64,000 bases of DNA, from contig JAJEKV010000055.1 of the NCBI GenBank assembly GCA_021234155.1, positions 186,001-250,000 of the forward strand, written 5' to 3'. Within the stretch, counting starts at the first letter, position 1. Each line of letters starts with the position of its first letter. The DNA is from Isoetes taiwanensis. Lineage: Eukaryota > Streptophyta > Lycopodiopsida > Isoetales > Isoetaceae. The notes beneath the pieces are model-generated. The model was not told the DNA's origin. It did no database searches and was given only the letters and a program-made list of their open reading frames with translations. Made by a program: the position numbers and the translations under genes. Below are positions 11,641 through 23,096 of the stretch, piece by piece.

Positions 11641-12344
11641 AAAAAGGTGCAGCAAGGAGGTATGATTCAATGGTAGAATCATAGGGTGCCTTTCGAGGTG
11701 TCCTTGTCATGTTCTTGGCTTTGCGGAGGCAAGGGCAATCTGAGTTGCTGGGATCAAACTGTAATCAACTGTGGGAGTTGAAACTCTGCCAAATCCGGCC
11801 GGAAATTTGCTGTTTTGAGCCAGAATACTTTACCAAATCTGGGCACAACATACACCATCAGAAAGACTCCAGAGAGAGCTTTCCAACGCAATAAAAAACA
11901 CCCAAAACGGAAACGTATTCAAGAGTTATGATAAAAACGATATCACAACTGCATGCCGCGGACCGCGTAAAGGTACCCGAACTGAAAAGTACAAAAGCGG
12001 ATACTTATCTTGATAGATCCGAGCAAAATCATATGCCAATAGAAAATATAATTAACTAAAAGTTATATAGATCCAAATATTATAATTCACCTTGTGCTCT
12101 ATACTGCATAGTCCTTTCCAAATTTTCTATGTTAAATGCGTATGGCCAATCTCTTATCATGTATTTTTAAAACTGGACAAGTATAGTTATCATAAAACAA
12201 CTTGGAATCTCAACAAATTCCACAACTTCTCGTGAGCACCATCAGTGCATGACTTGGCAAGCTATACATACTTGATGTTCTAGACCCTCACCATCGAGCC
12301 CTCAAAAGAGTCATGATGATGTACTTTATTTTTTCGATTGTCTA
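11641..12344. other. Intergenic, no recognised gene
   Basis: A tRNA A-box-like word (ATTCAATGGTAGAATC near 11666) occurs without a convincing B box. The stretch near 11850-11940 (GAGAGCTTTCCAACGCAAT) recalls the GTTGGAAAGCTCTC motif at 42.6 kb and may be a decayed LTR piece. No gene was seen. Confidence 0.4.
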
Positions 12345-12510
12345 GTATCATCATTTCGCAAGGTTTTTTCCTTGAAAACCTTTCGAGGAAGGTTTTTTAA
12401 TCCTAGCAAAGAATGGTTGTACTAGCCCATTGTATGGGACCCATGACCTCTTGGTCTCCGCGTGGAGGTTAAAGAATCTATTCTATTGTATTCTATTCTA
12501 TTTTTTATTG
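12345..12510 (+). mobile_element. Isolated LINE 3' end
   Basis: It contains a fold-back (AAGGTTTTTTCCTTGAAAAC, then CTTTCGAGGAAGGTTTTTTAA) followed by GGGACCCATGACCTCTTGGT, CTCCGCGTGGAGG and an (ATTCT)n tail. This is the same order as the 3' ends at 40.2-40.36 and 58.98-59.16 kb. No coding region is attached, so this is a severely 5'-truncated copy. Confidence 0.72.
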
Positions 12511-13594
12511 ATTTTTCTATTCATCAACACTCTTGAACAACATTGCATGGAGGGCATCGTTTAGTCGGTCCAAGCTGTTAGTTTTGAGGCCCGAGATGAA
12601 GGTAGTTGTCGTCCCATTCTATCCCACACTGCAACTTTCCATTCATTATACCTATAGTCTCGGGCTGTTGCCTTTCTAGCAATACTAGGCCCCACGAATA
12701 TCTAGTGCAGTTCATGTTCATAGGCTTGTATTCTTGCTTGGCCGTAGAACGGATGTCCAGAACGCCCTTTGAAGAAACAGGCATGTTTTGTTACTCAAAA
12801 ACTGTTTTTTGCATATTACGCTTTGCTTGATGGTGCATACTATACCAGTTTTCATAGCAAAGATGTACACTAGTTAGAGCTTTTAGCAAGAAGAAAGCAA
12901 TGGACCATAAACCATCATTATCAAGCCTGCCAACATTGGCAAGCAATATGGCTACTGTTACAGCTCAACTTATCTATAGCTAGCGTTAAAACTTTTTAAA
13001 GTGTTGCAGCAAAACAAAGTCTCAGCTGCATTACTATCATTACATTAGTAAATGTTATTTCTAAGCATCACATTCCATGGTGGGATATTATGAGCAGACA
13101 ATTTGCAATTGTTGAGAGGCCTTCTCCATGTTGCCATATTTTGAATTCACATCAATGATTGTATTTTTCCACAATGACATCAAACATGACAAGGGAATCA
13201 GCATGAAATTATTTGCACTATTCAACCGATAATGTCAAATTGTTGCGGTCCAAACCTATCCACTCAATGAGACCGTTTGTGAAAATTATCATCCCTGGTA
13301 TCTGGCAATGCCTATCCAACTCGTTCTACCTTTTGCAATGGCATTTCACCTCGATTACATCTGCTACGAATCAAACATGTCATGATTAGATATGCATATC
13401 TAATTACATAGTCCAACTCGTCTCGATGGAAGAAATCTTTTATATGTAATTTGCACCAACCCGCAATATATGGCACTAATTACCGCGACCATCATTTCCA
13501 GCTTCATCACTGCATGTTCCAACCATAGGTAGATTGTTGGATATTTTGAAGGTAGTTTTTTTTTTTGCCGCATGGAAGCTGCTATGATCTTGTC
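12511..13594. other. Intergenic, nothing recognised
   Basis: AT-rich sequence with short open frames of up to 74 codons on both strands and no motif or repeat that I can support. Confidence 0.5.
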
Positions 13595-13644
13595 AAATGG
13601 CGCCACTGCGCCATTTCACATCAAATGGCGCCGCGGCGCCATTT
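13595..13644. repeat. Two adjacent GC palindromes
   Basis: 13595-13616 is a near palindrome (AAATGGCGC, 4-base loop, GCGCCATTT). 13623-13644 is a perfect 22-base palindrome with the core GGCGCCGCGGCGCC. They lie about 60-90 bases upstream of the methyltransferase-like reading frame and can each form a strong hairpin. Their role is unknown: promoter element, element end or chance are all possible. Confidence 0.85.
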
Positions 13645-13680
13645 GGCGTCAAATGTCTAACGCTTCTAACAAAATAAGTT

Positions 13681-15212
13681 TTGTTTCAGCACTATCTTCA
13701 AATGGTAGAAAAGATTCTCCAAGGCAAACACACAAAAGACGTCAACAGGTTCGTCTTCATGCCGGATGAAATTTATACTATCTTCCGCCAAATGTGGAAC
13801 AAATGGAAGAAGGGTGAGCTGAAGGACAATAAGGGTCAAGCTATAGTAATCAATTGGGCAAAGGACAAAGATTACTTTAGCGAGAACTATCTCAGGTGCA
13901 TGAGAGGCTTACACTATGAAGATTGTAGAACAGTCCTACAAGAAGCTGTCAATGGAGATATCTATGTGAAAGTCACCTCAGATTACAAGGGTGATAGCTT
14001 TTTCAAGACCAGAGCACAAAACTTGAGAATTATGGCCTACATGAAAAAGGAGATCCTGCACTTTATCTCAGATCAATTAGGCATAAAGTACAAAAAGTTC
14101 GAGGACTTAAGGAAGGGGTTCGAGGGCTTCTTTGATGGTTGCATCTTGGCTTGGGGGGTTATTTACCATAAGTGGGTCTCAGAAGGAATACTTAAAGACG
14201 GAGTCCATGGTAACATGCCCATCTCCTTAGGCAGAACGATTCGGAAAATGATTAAGCCAGAAGATGAAAAAGAGTTGCCAAGGTTTTTCTTGGAGTGCGT
14301 TCCAGCCAGTGGCATTTCTCAAGAAAAAATTTTGCCCGCCAAAGATGATCCGCCTTGATGCGAGGCAGATTGCTCCGCTATTGAAGATACCATATCCAAG
14401 TTCTTTGATGCCGCATCACAGATGACAGAAGTATAGACATACTGGATTCTTTGTTTTGTCTGGCCGGAGCATACCTCTCTATTTCTTAATGGCCTTGAAA
14501 GACTAGAATCCAGGTCCAGAGTGTTTGTAGGTGTTTATGAGGAAGAAACCGACCCTGAGGTGCTAGAACAAAAGAACCACATGCTCTTGTTTTGGCAACC
14601 AGGATTTCTCCCAACGCATCAGAGCCTGATGAAGATCTGGACCTCAGGTTCTATGGTGACCATCCTCGTAAAACATCTGATGTTCCTGCTACTTTAAAAG
14701 TGGCCATTGGAAGTGAGGCAGACAATATGGCTAAGAAGCTTATGCAGGACAGATTCAAATACAGTTGGCAGGGTATGGATGGAGAGTATCTTTGCTACAA
14801 CAAACAGACGGCCGCTACTACGGCATACCTAGTTGATAAGCTCTGCCCTCCAGGTAACATCGTCCTTGATTTCTTCTCCTCTAGCGCTTTTTCTAGGGCT
14901 GCACTACATGTTGGTAGGATCAGTGTGACATACGAGCATGATCTAGGAAAGATTAAATGCATACAAGGCATTCTGGGTCGGATCAAGAACATCCTATACC
15001 CCTTGCTTGCTCCAGAAGCCATTAACACACGCACACCTTTGAGACTGAAAGGTGTAGAGGCTGGAGAGACCTCTGGTCCCAAAGACTTTGTAGACACGGC
15101 GGCATCAGGATCAGGCGGTGGTAACGCAGAGGATGAGATTGTTGATATGAGTAAAATCAACCCAGATGATTTTACAAAAGTGGACGATGACCAATTTGGT
15201 GACGCCTACTAA
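13681..15212 (+). pseudogene. Class-beta amino-methyltransferase-like pseudogene
   Basis: Three frame segments form one long, single-exon-like reading. Segment 1 (13681-14358, first ATG at 13702) is an unrecognised alpha-rich region and ends KDDPP followed by TGA and C. The stop occupies the place of the W in a DPPW motif IV. The same frame continues: a second stop at 14431, then ILCFVWPEH and VFVGVYEEETDPEVL up to about 14590. After a frameshift, segment 2 (14592-15212) has LCPPGNIVLDFFSSSAFSRA, matching SAM-binding motif I (PGD-x-VLDFF-xGSGT) with its Gly residues changed to Ser and Ala. Motif IV before motif I is the permuted order of class-beta N6/N4 methyltransferases, which methylate DNA or RNA amino groups. 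Two stops and one shift show it is inactive. The exact family is uncertain. Confidence 0.68.
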
Positions 15213-15840
15213 AAGGCATTGTAAACTAAGAATTATTTGATCAGAGCATGTAAGGACAACAAAAACCTAAACATGCAACCTTTAAGAAGACGATAGAAGC
15301 GTATATTACCTGCCACCAGCCTAAAACAACCCCTTCAATCAAACCCTTATAGGTAAAGGTGTGTTTGACTTGCAACAACTACCACTAACTCTAATCTTCC
15401 TGGCATATTAAAGTGGCAATGCAGTGACTGCCATTAATCCCTGTAGTAATAGATCAAAAAATAAGACAAACTAAGACAAACCACTTCTTAAAGATAAACG
15501 TTGAATGGATGAATTCATGTACCACCTTAGTACCACTTTTAGTCGCGTGTATCATTGAAGCCCTTATTTGCACCCATTAATTAGCTCAAACCAACCACGT
15601 GCTCTATCATCAAGTAGCAAGAACAACATATAGATAAGCAATCATACTTAGTCAACAAATTGGTTTATACTACCTATTTCTAAAATACCCAATAACATAA
15701 GTTAGACCACCTTTTTTAACTCTTAATCAGCCATACCTTGTTCACATCAAGCAAATGTTATATATGCTCTTGAATGATCGCTCCAAGAATAAATGACCCT
15801 ATCCCGGTGTTTGATGGATTGAAATTGGTCCATATTTGAT
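15213..15840. other. Intergenic, no recognised gene
   Basis: AT-rich, no open frame of note. It may include the 3' flank of the methyltransferase-like copy; no terminal repeat was found. Confidence 0.4.
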
Positions 15841-16557
15841 CTAGAAGAGCTTGCATACGAAAGTGGCTTTATTCACATGTTGTTGTAAAGGCACCATTGC
15901 ATTTTGCAAATTTTGTTGTTGTAATCCTTGTTGCAACATATCAATATTGAAGTCTCCAACAATAGCAACGTAATTTGTTAAGTCCAAACTTTGAACTATT
16001 TTTGATATTTCTTCACAAAACAAACGCCTGGAGGTAATTCGTGATTATCGGTTGTGTACAAGTTAACAACTTCCACGGCTTTATTTGAAAAGATAGTATG
16101 TGCAATACACCGGAATTCTATGCAAGTTAACTACCACGATCCTCATGTTGTCTTTGTTTTTCTCGACGAGGTGTGTACTGAATGAATGTCGTTGTATTGG
16201 TTGTTCCTTGCTCACATAATTCAATCAATAATGCTCCAAATTTATATAAAGTTGCAAGGCCATTTCGGCCATTTGTTAGTTACAACATGGTATTGTGTTT
16301 GATGGCATATGTCTATGCTTGTGATACGTGCTTCTTGCAAACATAGGATGTCTGAAGTCACTAACTGGTAATCCGCGAAAATATCAGATGCATGTAGAGT
16401 TGCTGAGCTTGTGTTAAGTGTATGTAAAATTGTTTGTACATCTTCGACTGTTGTTAAGTCATACATTTTCATTTGCCATTGTGCATCTGTCCTTAGCCTG
16501 GCCATTTCTTCATCCACACTACGATTTGTTTTGAAATGTGACTACACTCATAAACCA
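15841..16557 (-). pseudogene. EEP-type endonuclease remnant (LINE or Helitron2-like)
   Basis: On the minus strand, 16557-16242 reads HFKTNRSVDEEMARLR, then ASDIFADYQLVTSDILCLQE. 16023-15841 reads VAIVGDFNID. S-DILCLQE and GDFN are the start and middle motifs of the exonuclease-endonuclease-phosphatase domain used by LINEs and by Helitron2/Helentron elements to nick DNA. The segment before it (DEEMARLR after an HFK word) resembles the tail of PIF1-type helicases that precede EEP domains in some Helitrons, but I cannot show a helicase here. The two pieces are separated by about 220 bases of broken frame, and no RT follows. Confidence 0.5.
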
Positions 16558-18422
16558 CCTCAATCTCATCAAAAGAACGTGTTGCTAGACCTAGTGTATT
16601 ACCACTAGACTAAATGACCAGACGCATGAAGATACATTTATAAAGCTTTATTCATAATAGCATTTTGGGGGCAATCCACAGTGCTTTGCACCTTGTTTTT
16701 GTTATTCTTGATGTACTTAGATGGCTAGGGCTGTTGACATGAACTCATGATAATAGTCTTAGATGGCTAGGATTGTCACCAATCTATGCTTGGCTTAGGC
16801 TAAGACTAGTGCACTCTTATTTCAAGTTCTATTCAGAGCCATCGATCTGTGGGATATTCCCAGTATTGCGCCAGATCAATGGCCATTAACATTTTGACCC
16901 AAAAACAAAAAACCACTTCCTATGGTGTCGATCGACCACATGGTTGAAGCACAAGAAAAAAGCAAAATAAACAAGCCAATGGTCAGCATGAAGCCTGCAC
17001 TGCTGAACCACACTGCCCAGAGTGGACAGAGTGCATCTTTGAGGGATGGATGCCTTGCGAAAGAAACAAATTGGAAGTCTCTTCCAGCCTGGAACTCTCT
17101 TCCAGCTCTTGAAGATCTGAAACTTTTGCCTTGGCTTCGCCCCAGAATGCTCCACATATGCATGCATCTGCACAGATCGGTTGTTTCCTCGGCAAAGTAA
17201 AAAACCTGATGAAGCCCTACAAAAGATTTGGGAAGAAAAAGCATCTGGGGTTCCCCCCCCCCTTCTCTGGCCGAGGAATTTGTTGACCAAAGGTGCAATT
17301 TTGCATCCCAGAACAAATCTGCAAGTGCAAGAGGAATTCCCCCCTGCTATTAGTCACTGCTGTCAGCATAGCAATCAAGTATTCGGTCCGGCAAACAGGG
17401 TCTCTTGCCGTAGCTCCGACCTCTAGGATGCGCGAAAGAAAATCAACGTATTCGCCTGGAAGTCTCTTCCAGCTTTGAAATTCCACTCCCTATTAGGTTT
17501 GGAGCGACTGAACTGCCATCGAAATAGCCTGCCCTGTTCAAAACCGCCACACCCTGCCGTCTTCAAAACCTCGAGGCACATGTCGGTCTCCCGGATCTGT
17601 ACTCGAGCAAACTACCCCTCCTCGGAACCGGGTCTGCCGCCCTGCATCAGGACCTCTGGCCGACAACAAGGGCCGCCTTCACATGCTTTCTCATTTCGGA
17701 CCTTTCAAACATCCCAAAAAATTCTCTAACTAAGCAACCCAAAATAGCAATAACCATCCAAGCTCCTCTCACATGGCAAATTATACCATTTTTTATACAA
17801 TACGATACTCAAATCATAGTCCCCACCATTGCCAGAAAGCCCTCCCCAAATACAAAACAAATAGGGCAAAGTATATATGGGGAATAACATAAATGCTGAG
17901 TCACACTTCTCTGCATTCTTTTCACATAATTTTTACAAATGACGTATCCAAATATATTGTCTTTATCAATGTCCTGACGCTTCCTACAAATTTATGGTAA
18001 GCTCACCAAAGTTAGAATTTGTAGAATGAAATGGGCTAAATTGCACTTTATTCTAATATTCTCTATGCGAGCTCAACTCTTGGCCAAACTATGGTGTAGA
18101 GTTGCCTTGAGCTTCATTTTCTTAGGCATATCACCAGCACAGTTGGAGCAAAGAAGTCACACCCAAGTAATACAAATACCAATTATGTGTTGTCGATGAA
18201 GTACGTCAAATTTTGATTCTTCTCTATGAATGTTAAAGAGTTTTATGCAATTCCACCATGCAAAACATCGATTAATGTAAAAAAAAAAAAAAAAAAAAAA
18301 ATTGGAAAAATCCTATGGTTTCCGTTTCTTGAGGGGAAAAAAAAAGTTCCTATTGAAAATTCTTGATTTCAACAAGTAGATTGCAAAGGTTCCCCAGAAT
18401 TTGTCGCTCACGAAGGAGCATC
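16558..18422. other. Intergenic with unassigned open frames
   Basis: A slightly more GC-rich patch (16876-17486) has overlapping open frames on both strands. The 146-codon minus frame 17316-16876 ends in a hydrophobic stretch (FSSAGFMLTIGLFILLFSCA) that could span a membrane. The words CTTCCAGC and GGAAGTCTCTTCCAGC recur near 17075-17100 and 17458-17475. I do not recognise a family. A 23-base poly(A) run lies near 18279. Confidence 0.35.
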
Positions 18423-18535
18423 CGCTTAGCTAATTTGGAATAAAAAATAGAATGCCATTATTGGATAAAATTATCCACTTAGCTAATTTCGAATAAAAAA
18501 TAGAATGCCATTATTGGATAAAATTAGACACCACA
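18423..18535. repeat. Tandem duplication, about 57-bp unit
   Basis: Two neighbouring copies of CTTAGCTAATTTGGAATAAA and the sequence after it, ending TTATTGGATAAAATTA. They are nearly identical. Confidence 0.85.
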
Positions 18536-18561
18536 TTTTGGTATATACTAACATAAACAGC

Positions 18562-18695
18562 ATTTCAATTTAATTCAATTCATCAATGAAAAAAGCTAAA
18601 ATTTGTAAGATTAGGTAGCATAAAAAACCTGTTTATTGTACTCTTCAATTTAGTTCAATTTAATTCAATTTATCAATGAAAAAAGCTAAAATTTG
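18562..18695. repeat. Direct repeat with TTCAATTTAATTCAATT core
   Basis: The block TTCAATTTAATTCAATT-(C/T)ATCAATGAAAAAAGCTAAA appears at about 18562-18610 and again at about 18646-18695, separated by about 40 bases. Confidence 0.8.
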
Positions 18696-20695
18696 TATTT
18701 ATCTTTAAACTTGCAAATCAACCATGCAATGTATCTTTTAACATTCAAAATCTATATGCACAAGGCTTGGCACACATGAGTTAAGGAATAGAATAGAATA
18801 GAATAGTTTTTTTTTTAAGTTAAGGAATAGTTAAGGGGACAATGCAAAAAGCTTAAGCCAAGAATGATTAGGAGCAAGGTGGGTGTTAAGGGGAAGATGT
18901 GAAAAGTTTAAGCCAAGAATAATTACATAATTTTGATTACCATCCATGTTCAAGACATTTTTGCTACAAATCTGGAGGACATGAGGTAATTTCGGGCACC
19001 ATGTCGTCATTGATGCAAAATAAATGGCAATAGTGCAGGTTCAACTCTTGCACGTTCTTTCGCATCACAAGGATGTCCAGAATTGAGATCTATTCGACTT
19101 AGCCAAAACTTCTTTTGCAGCGGGTTGGAGAAGAGAAATGTTCGCGGCGGCCGCACGCCGCGATAAATTTCTTGTATATATAACTTTCCATCCATTAATG
19201 TTGTTGCCACCTCATTACCTTTTTATTAAATAAAGGTGCCACCTCACCTCTTTTAATAAAAGAAATTGCAATTGAATAAAAAATTTAATGGTCAGGATTT
19301 CTCCTCCCCCTTTTGATCGAACGGCTAAGATTGACTGTTCCAAAAAGCACCTTTTAAGGGACCTTCCTTGCACCTTCCCTTCAGAAAATCAAAGGCCAAG
19401 ATGTTTCACGTGCACGATCAACGGTCTAGGGATGGGGTGCATGCCCCATGCATGTCCCATGCATGCCCCCCACAAAATCCAAGGGCCATTGTCGCGCCAC
19501 CTCACAAAATGGACAGATGGGATCAATCTCTACATAACTTTCACCCCCCCATAGGCACATCAAATAATTGTATATATATAACAGATATTATCATAGTCAT
19601 ATCACATTATCACAGAATCCCCAACAGTAGAAGCTCACCAAAAGTGACAGACCCTTACAGTATGAATACGAATCGAACACTGACGCCACCACACTCCCTT
19701 TGGTATCCGTACGACATTCAAACTATAAAAATCTTATATTTTTCTTACGTATACGGTACCAGAGAGGCAATAAAAAAACCCATTTGGGGCACTCACATAT
19801 TTCATATCCCATAATCTAGGTGAACCCCCCGGGTTTTCTGGTCAAAACCCATGGGTTTCTTTATATTTTTCCGGATGAAATCTCAATTTTCATAGTCCTC
19901 TTCCACCTAGCATAAATTATACAGTAAATTTGGAATTGGAGATGGTGCTTATGATAACTTGTCCTATTAAATATTTAACTTTTATCCGTTTATAACCTAG
20001 TATTTATTTATGAGTAAATGTTGGCATCATTGCATTCCAAGAGGACTTGCCAATTTCTTTTTTTTCTTCCTTTTTCTTTCTCCTTTTCTTTCCAGCATTC
20101 ATTTTTATATGTTCTTTTGTTCCGTTTTTCACCTCCCTTTTTTTCTCTTGTTTTGAAATTTCAGTTCTTCTTCCTCTTTGCATTCTCTTGCCTCTTTGTT
20201 CTTGCATTTGTCTACACCTTTTTCTTGCATTTCATTAGATTTCTGAGAATCTAACCTTAGGCATTTAAACTAATGCTATATTATGGGGATCCATTTAAAT
20301 ACTTATCCAACATATATAATGCAGTATCATTTTTTGTTTAATACTAATTGTTTTTTGAACTTATATTTTCTGTCATGAGGTTGAATTTAGGCGCGACACG
20401 TGGAGGGTACTATAGAGAGGACTATAGTCTCAATTAAAAGAAGCTGACATCATGTTTTCTGCGTTGAGGATGGATTTGTGATTGACATCTCGGGAGTACA
20501 ATAGTCAAAATCTTAAAAGCACTCAAGTCATCTATGGGTTTGTGTTGGAGACATGGCAGAGGCTCCGAGACTCTATGGTGAAAAAAAGTACAGTCACGTC
20601 AAGTACAACCAAGAGAGATTTCTTGGATTGCGAATTTTATCTAGCTGGCTATGGCACAGAATCCGGCTTCTTTATTACTTTGCATAAGTAGCTCC
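18696..20695. other. Intergenic; (AATAG)n, seed-type motif cluster, pyrimidine tract
   Basis: A short (AATAG)n run lies at 18787-18806. A direct repeat (TTAAGCCAAGAAT) sits near 18853 and 18911. The 19388-19475 segment holds a CACGTG core and two CATGCATG words. A strongly pyrimidine-rich tract lies at 20055-20230. The open frames here (19368-19814 plus, 148 codons; 20482-20691 plus) are not recognised. Confidence 0.4.
19388..19475. promoter_or_regulatory. Possible cluster of RY (CATGCATG) and G-box motifs
   Basis: TTTCACGTGCAC near 19405 contains the palindromic CACGTG bound by plant bZIP and bHLH factors. CCATGCATG occurs near 19447 and again near 19459, matching the RY element bound by B3 factors. 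Such pairing is typical of seed- or ABA-controlled plant promoters. No convincing gene lies next to it; the only nearby frame starting with ATG is 67 codons on the minus strand (19210-19007). Confidence 0.25.
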
Positions 20696-21130
20696 TCAAT
20701 CCTTAAACTGCAAGCATCGTGGGAGTCCACAAATTGCTCCAAAATTTCCAGCCCAATTTGTCACACTAGCAAAATTGCCCAATTCATCATTTCGAACTGA
20801 AGAAGCCGCTTCTTCTAAAGTAGCCACTGATTCTTCAAAATGTAACACATAGTCTTCAAATTTGATGCAGGATTCAAAAATCAGAATCCGTTTGTGCTTC
20901 GAAGTTAAGGACTTTGTGGCAGAGATAAGGTTCATCAACATCGTAGAAGTTTAGAATCAGAGACGGTTGAGCAAATCTGATTCCCTCTGTATCCAAGTCT
21001 GCCGATTCAACTCCACAAGATTCCATAATCACTGTGCTGTGAAGACCCAAATACAAATCAATGCCACTGTTGATAGAAACAGAACCTGATTTGAACCCAA
21101 GGATGCCAATTCTGAGTCTTCTACTTTCTG
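20696..21130 (-). pseudogene. Unrecognised broken coding region
   Basis: On the minus strand two frames continue each other. 21130-20874 reads RLRIGILGF, then VIMESCGVESADLDTEG and FYDVDEPYLCHKVLNFEAQ. 20890-20696 reads CIKFEDYVLHFEESVATLEE and NDELGNFASVTNWAGNF. The composition is that of a soluble acidic protein and the join is a simple frameshift, so this is probably an exon of a decayed gene. I do not recognise the family and assign no function. Confidence 0.35.
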
Positions 21131-21481
21131 CTCTTCTTAGACAGATGCTACTCCCTTAACACAGATGGAATATGCTGCACCCTGCAATCACCTGCACATA
21201 GATGGAATCGGTTAATGATGACCAATCGCAATGGTTGTTCTGGATTCAACGACTGCTGGTTCTCCTGTGCAGCTCTTCTAAGTCCAGTTCAGCTCACTAT
21301 CCAGGCTTCTCCCTGTTATCTGCACGACTTCGGGAGACAACAACACTCCTCACTAAAAAAAAATAACATTCTCCCCCATCTCCACGCGTTCTCCACGTGG
21401 AGAATATAGGGTAAAGGCAGGAGAATAAGGGGGAACATTAATTGTACGGAGTAGATAACGCCCTGGGCCGAGGGTGTTACT

Positions 21482-21566
21482 GAAAAAAAAATTTGAGGGC
21501 CATCAAAATGGCGAGGGGTGCCAGAAGCAAGACTTGCCATTTTGATGGCCCGAAAATTTTTTTCAA
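21482..21566. repeat. Fold-back with perfect 16-bp stem
   Basis: GGGCCATCAAAATGGC near 21497 is repeated inverted as GCCATTTTGATGGCCC near 21536. Flanking A- and T-rich runs extend the stem to about 27 bp imperfectly. Confidence 0.85.
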
Positions 21567-21592
21567 GAATACCGAACAGGGCTGGCATGCTA

Positions 21593-21783
21593 TCTCTTTA
21601 ACACACCGCTTGCCAGAGTTTTGGGCCATCCGATCATTATCAAAATTGATTTGGATCCGTCCATTTCATAACATCCTAGGGTGTTATGGAGTAGCAGTGT
21701 GTTATAGCTCCAGTAACACACTGATCAAGATTGATCTGAACCGTTGGATCACTATAAACTTGAGGGGCAGTGTGTTAAGGGAA
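21593..21783. repeat. MITE-like inverted-repeat unit, about 190 bp
   Basis: The left edge TTTAACACACCGC and the right edge GCAGTGTGTTAAGG are inverted copies with one mismatch in the core. Inside, GCAGTGTGTTATAGCTCCAG and TAACACACTG form a second inverted pair. No target duplication was identified. Confidence 0.5.
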
Positions 21784-22199
21784 CCTAACAATCACAACAT
21801 CGAACTTCTTGGCAATATTTTAGGGTTTCGACCGATGACAGATCAGCGCCAAAGCGGCGACGGATTGGGAAGCTGCGCCCGACAGATTGGCGACTGGCGC
21901 TCGCTCTGAACAGGTATTCATGCAATAGGATATATCCGCTAGATTCGTAGATTCAAATCATGAAATTAGAGCGAGCTGCATAGTTCTGGAAGAGCCTTTA
22001 CATTATGTTTGAGTCCCGGAAGAGCCTTTCAGGATTAGCAGATTGCAAGATAATCTTGCAGGATTACTTGTCTTGTAAATCCCCTGTTATAACAAAACGT
22101 CTAATTCCCAGCATTCAAACTTTTCTTCTTGTATATCCGTTCACGTGCAAGAAATGCTAAATTTGGTCCATAACAATATGAAGGGAAGATCAGAAACCA

Positions 22200-22890
22200 T
22201 TGGAACGAAGTGATCAGCCCAAAACAGATGAGAGTGTTTCTACGTTTGCATCTGTCTTAAAGATATGTGGGAATATGAAGTCATTACCTGAAGGGAAGAG
22301 AATACACGCAGTTATTATAGCCCCTGCTGAGCAGGGCAAGAATCCTCACTTAAAAAGTTTCCTTATAGACATGTATGGCAAGTGTGGAGCACTAGAAGAT
22401 GCCAAAGCTTTGTTCGAAAATATGCATCCCCAGGATGTTTTCGTTGTAGATGCTATGACAAAAGCGTATACTGAAAGCTGTCATTTTCACCAAGCTTTTC
22501 AGCTATTATAACAAATGAATTTTGAAGTGAAAGAGGGTGAAAACGTCATGTTTTTAAATTTGATGCCTAAACAAAAATTTGTAACTTGGAACACCATCAT
22601 TTGTATGTATGTTCAACATGAATATGCGAAAATAGCCTTTCATATATTCCTCAAAATGCTATATGAAGGAATAATACCCAATAAACTAACATTTATGATA
22701 ATTCTTAAAACTGCTTTCAATTTTGGAGAAGGAAAGCTACTCCATGCATGCATATTGATTAGTAGATCAGACCCAGATGTTGTTGTGATGACTGTTGTTC
22801 CTAGTATGTATGGAAACTGTGGAGGAGTTTCTAATGCATGGGATATGTTTAAGACAATGTCCAGGCAAACTGTAGTAATTTGGAATAACC
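22200..22890 (+). pseudogene. PPR (PLS-type) protein pseudogene
   Basis: Readable PPR units: STFASVLKICGNMKSLPEGK, RIHAVII, LKSFLIDMYGKCGALEDAKA and DVFVVDAMTKAY; then, after an in-frame TAA at 22509, FVTWNTIICMYVQHEYAKIA, YEGIIPNKLTFMIILKTA and SMYGNCGGVSNAWDMFKTMS. PPR proteins bind organellar RNA and guide editing or processing; land plants have hundreds. About four to five 35-residue units remain and there is no start or DYW tail. After about 22890 the frame runs into unrelated low-complexity sequence. The single stop and the truncation make it a pseudogene. Confidence 0.85.
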
Positions 22891-23096
22891 AGCATTCAAT
22901 TATTTTAAAAATATGTCTTAATTTTGGGAGTTTTTTTTTTGCGCAGCTTCCGTCGCTTTTAGGCGTTTTTTTTCTTCCGCCGCTTTTTTTCTCTTCCCGC
23001 TCGCCTGCCCGTCACTTTCTTGAAAAGTTCCCTAATTTTTCCACTTTCCCCCTTCTTCGTTCGATGGTTCTAAGTACGCCCAATTTGGGTTGGCCT
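22891..23096. other. T/C-rich junction after PPR remnant
   Basis: Low-complexity T- and C-rich DNA with CCGTCGC and CCGCCGC words. It abruptly replaces PPR coding sequence and leads into the GGAAACCC repeat cluster. Confidence 0.5.

Noticed and set aside
11655..11760. Possible SINE from an A-box-like ATTCAATGGTAGAATC
   Set aside because: No B box at 30-60 bases and no tail or flanking duplication.
20018..20254. Phe/Leu-rich plus-strand ORFs and Lys-rich minus-strand ORF
   Set aside because: Products of a pyrimidine-rich low-complexity tract.
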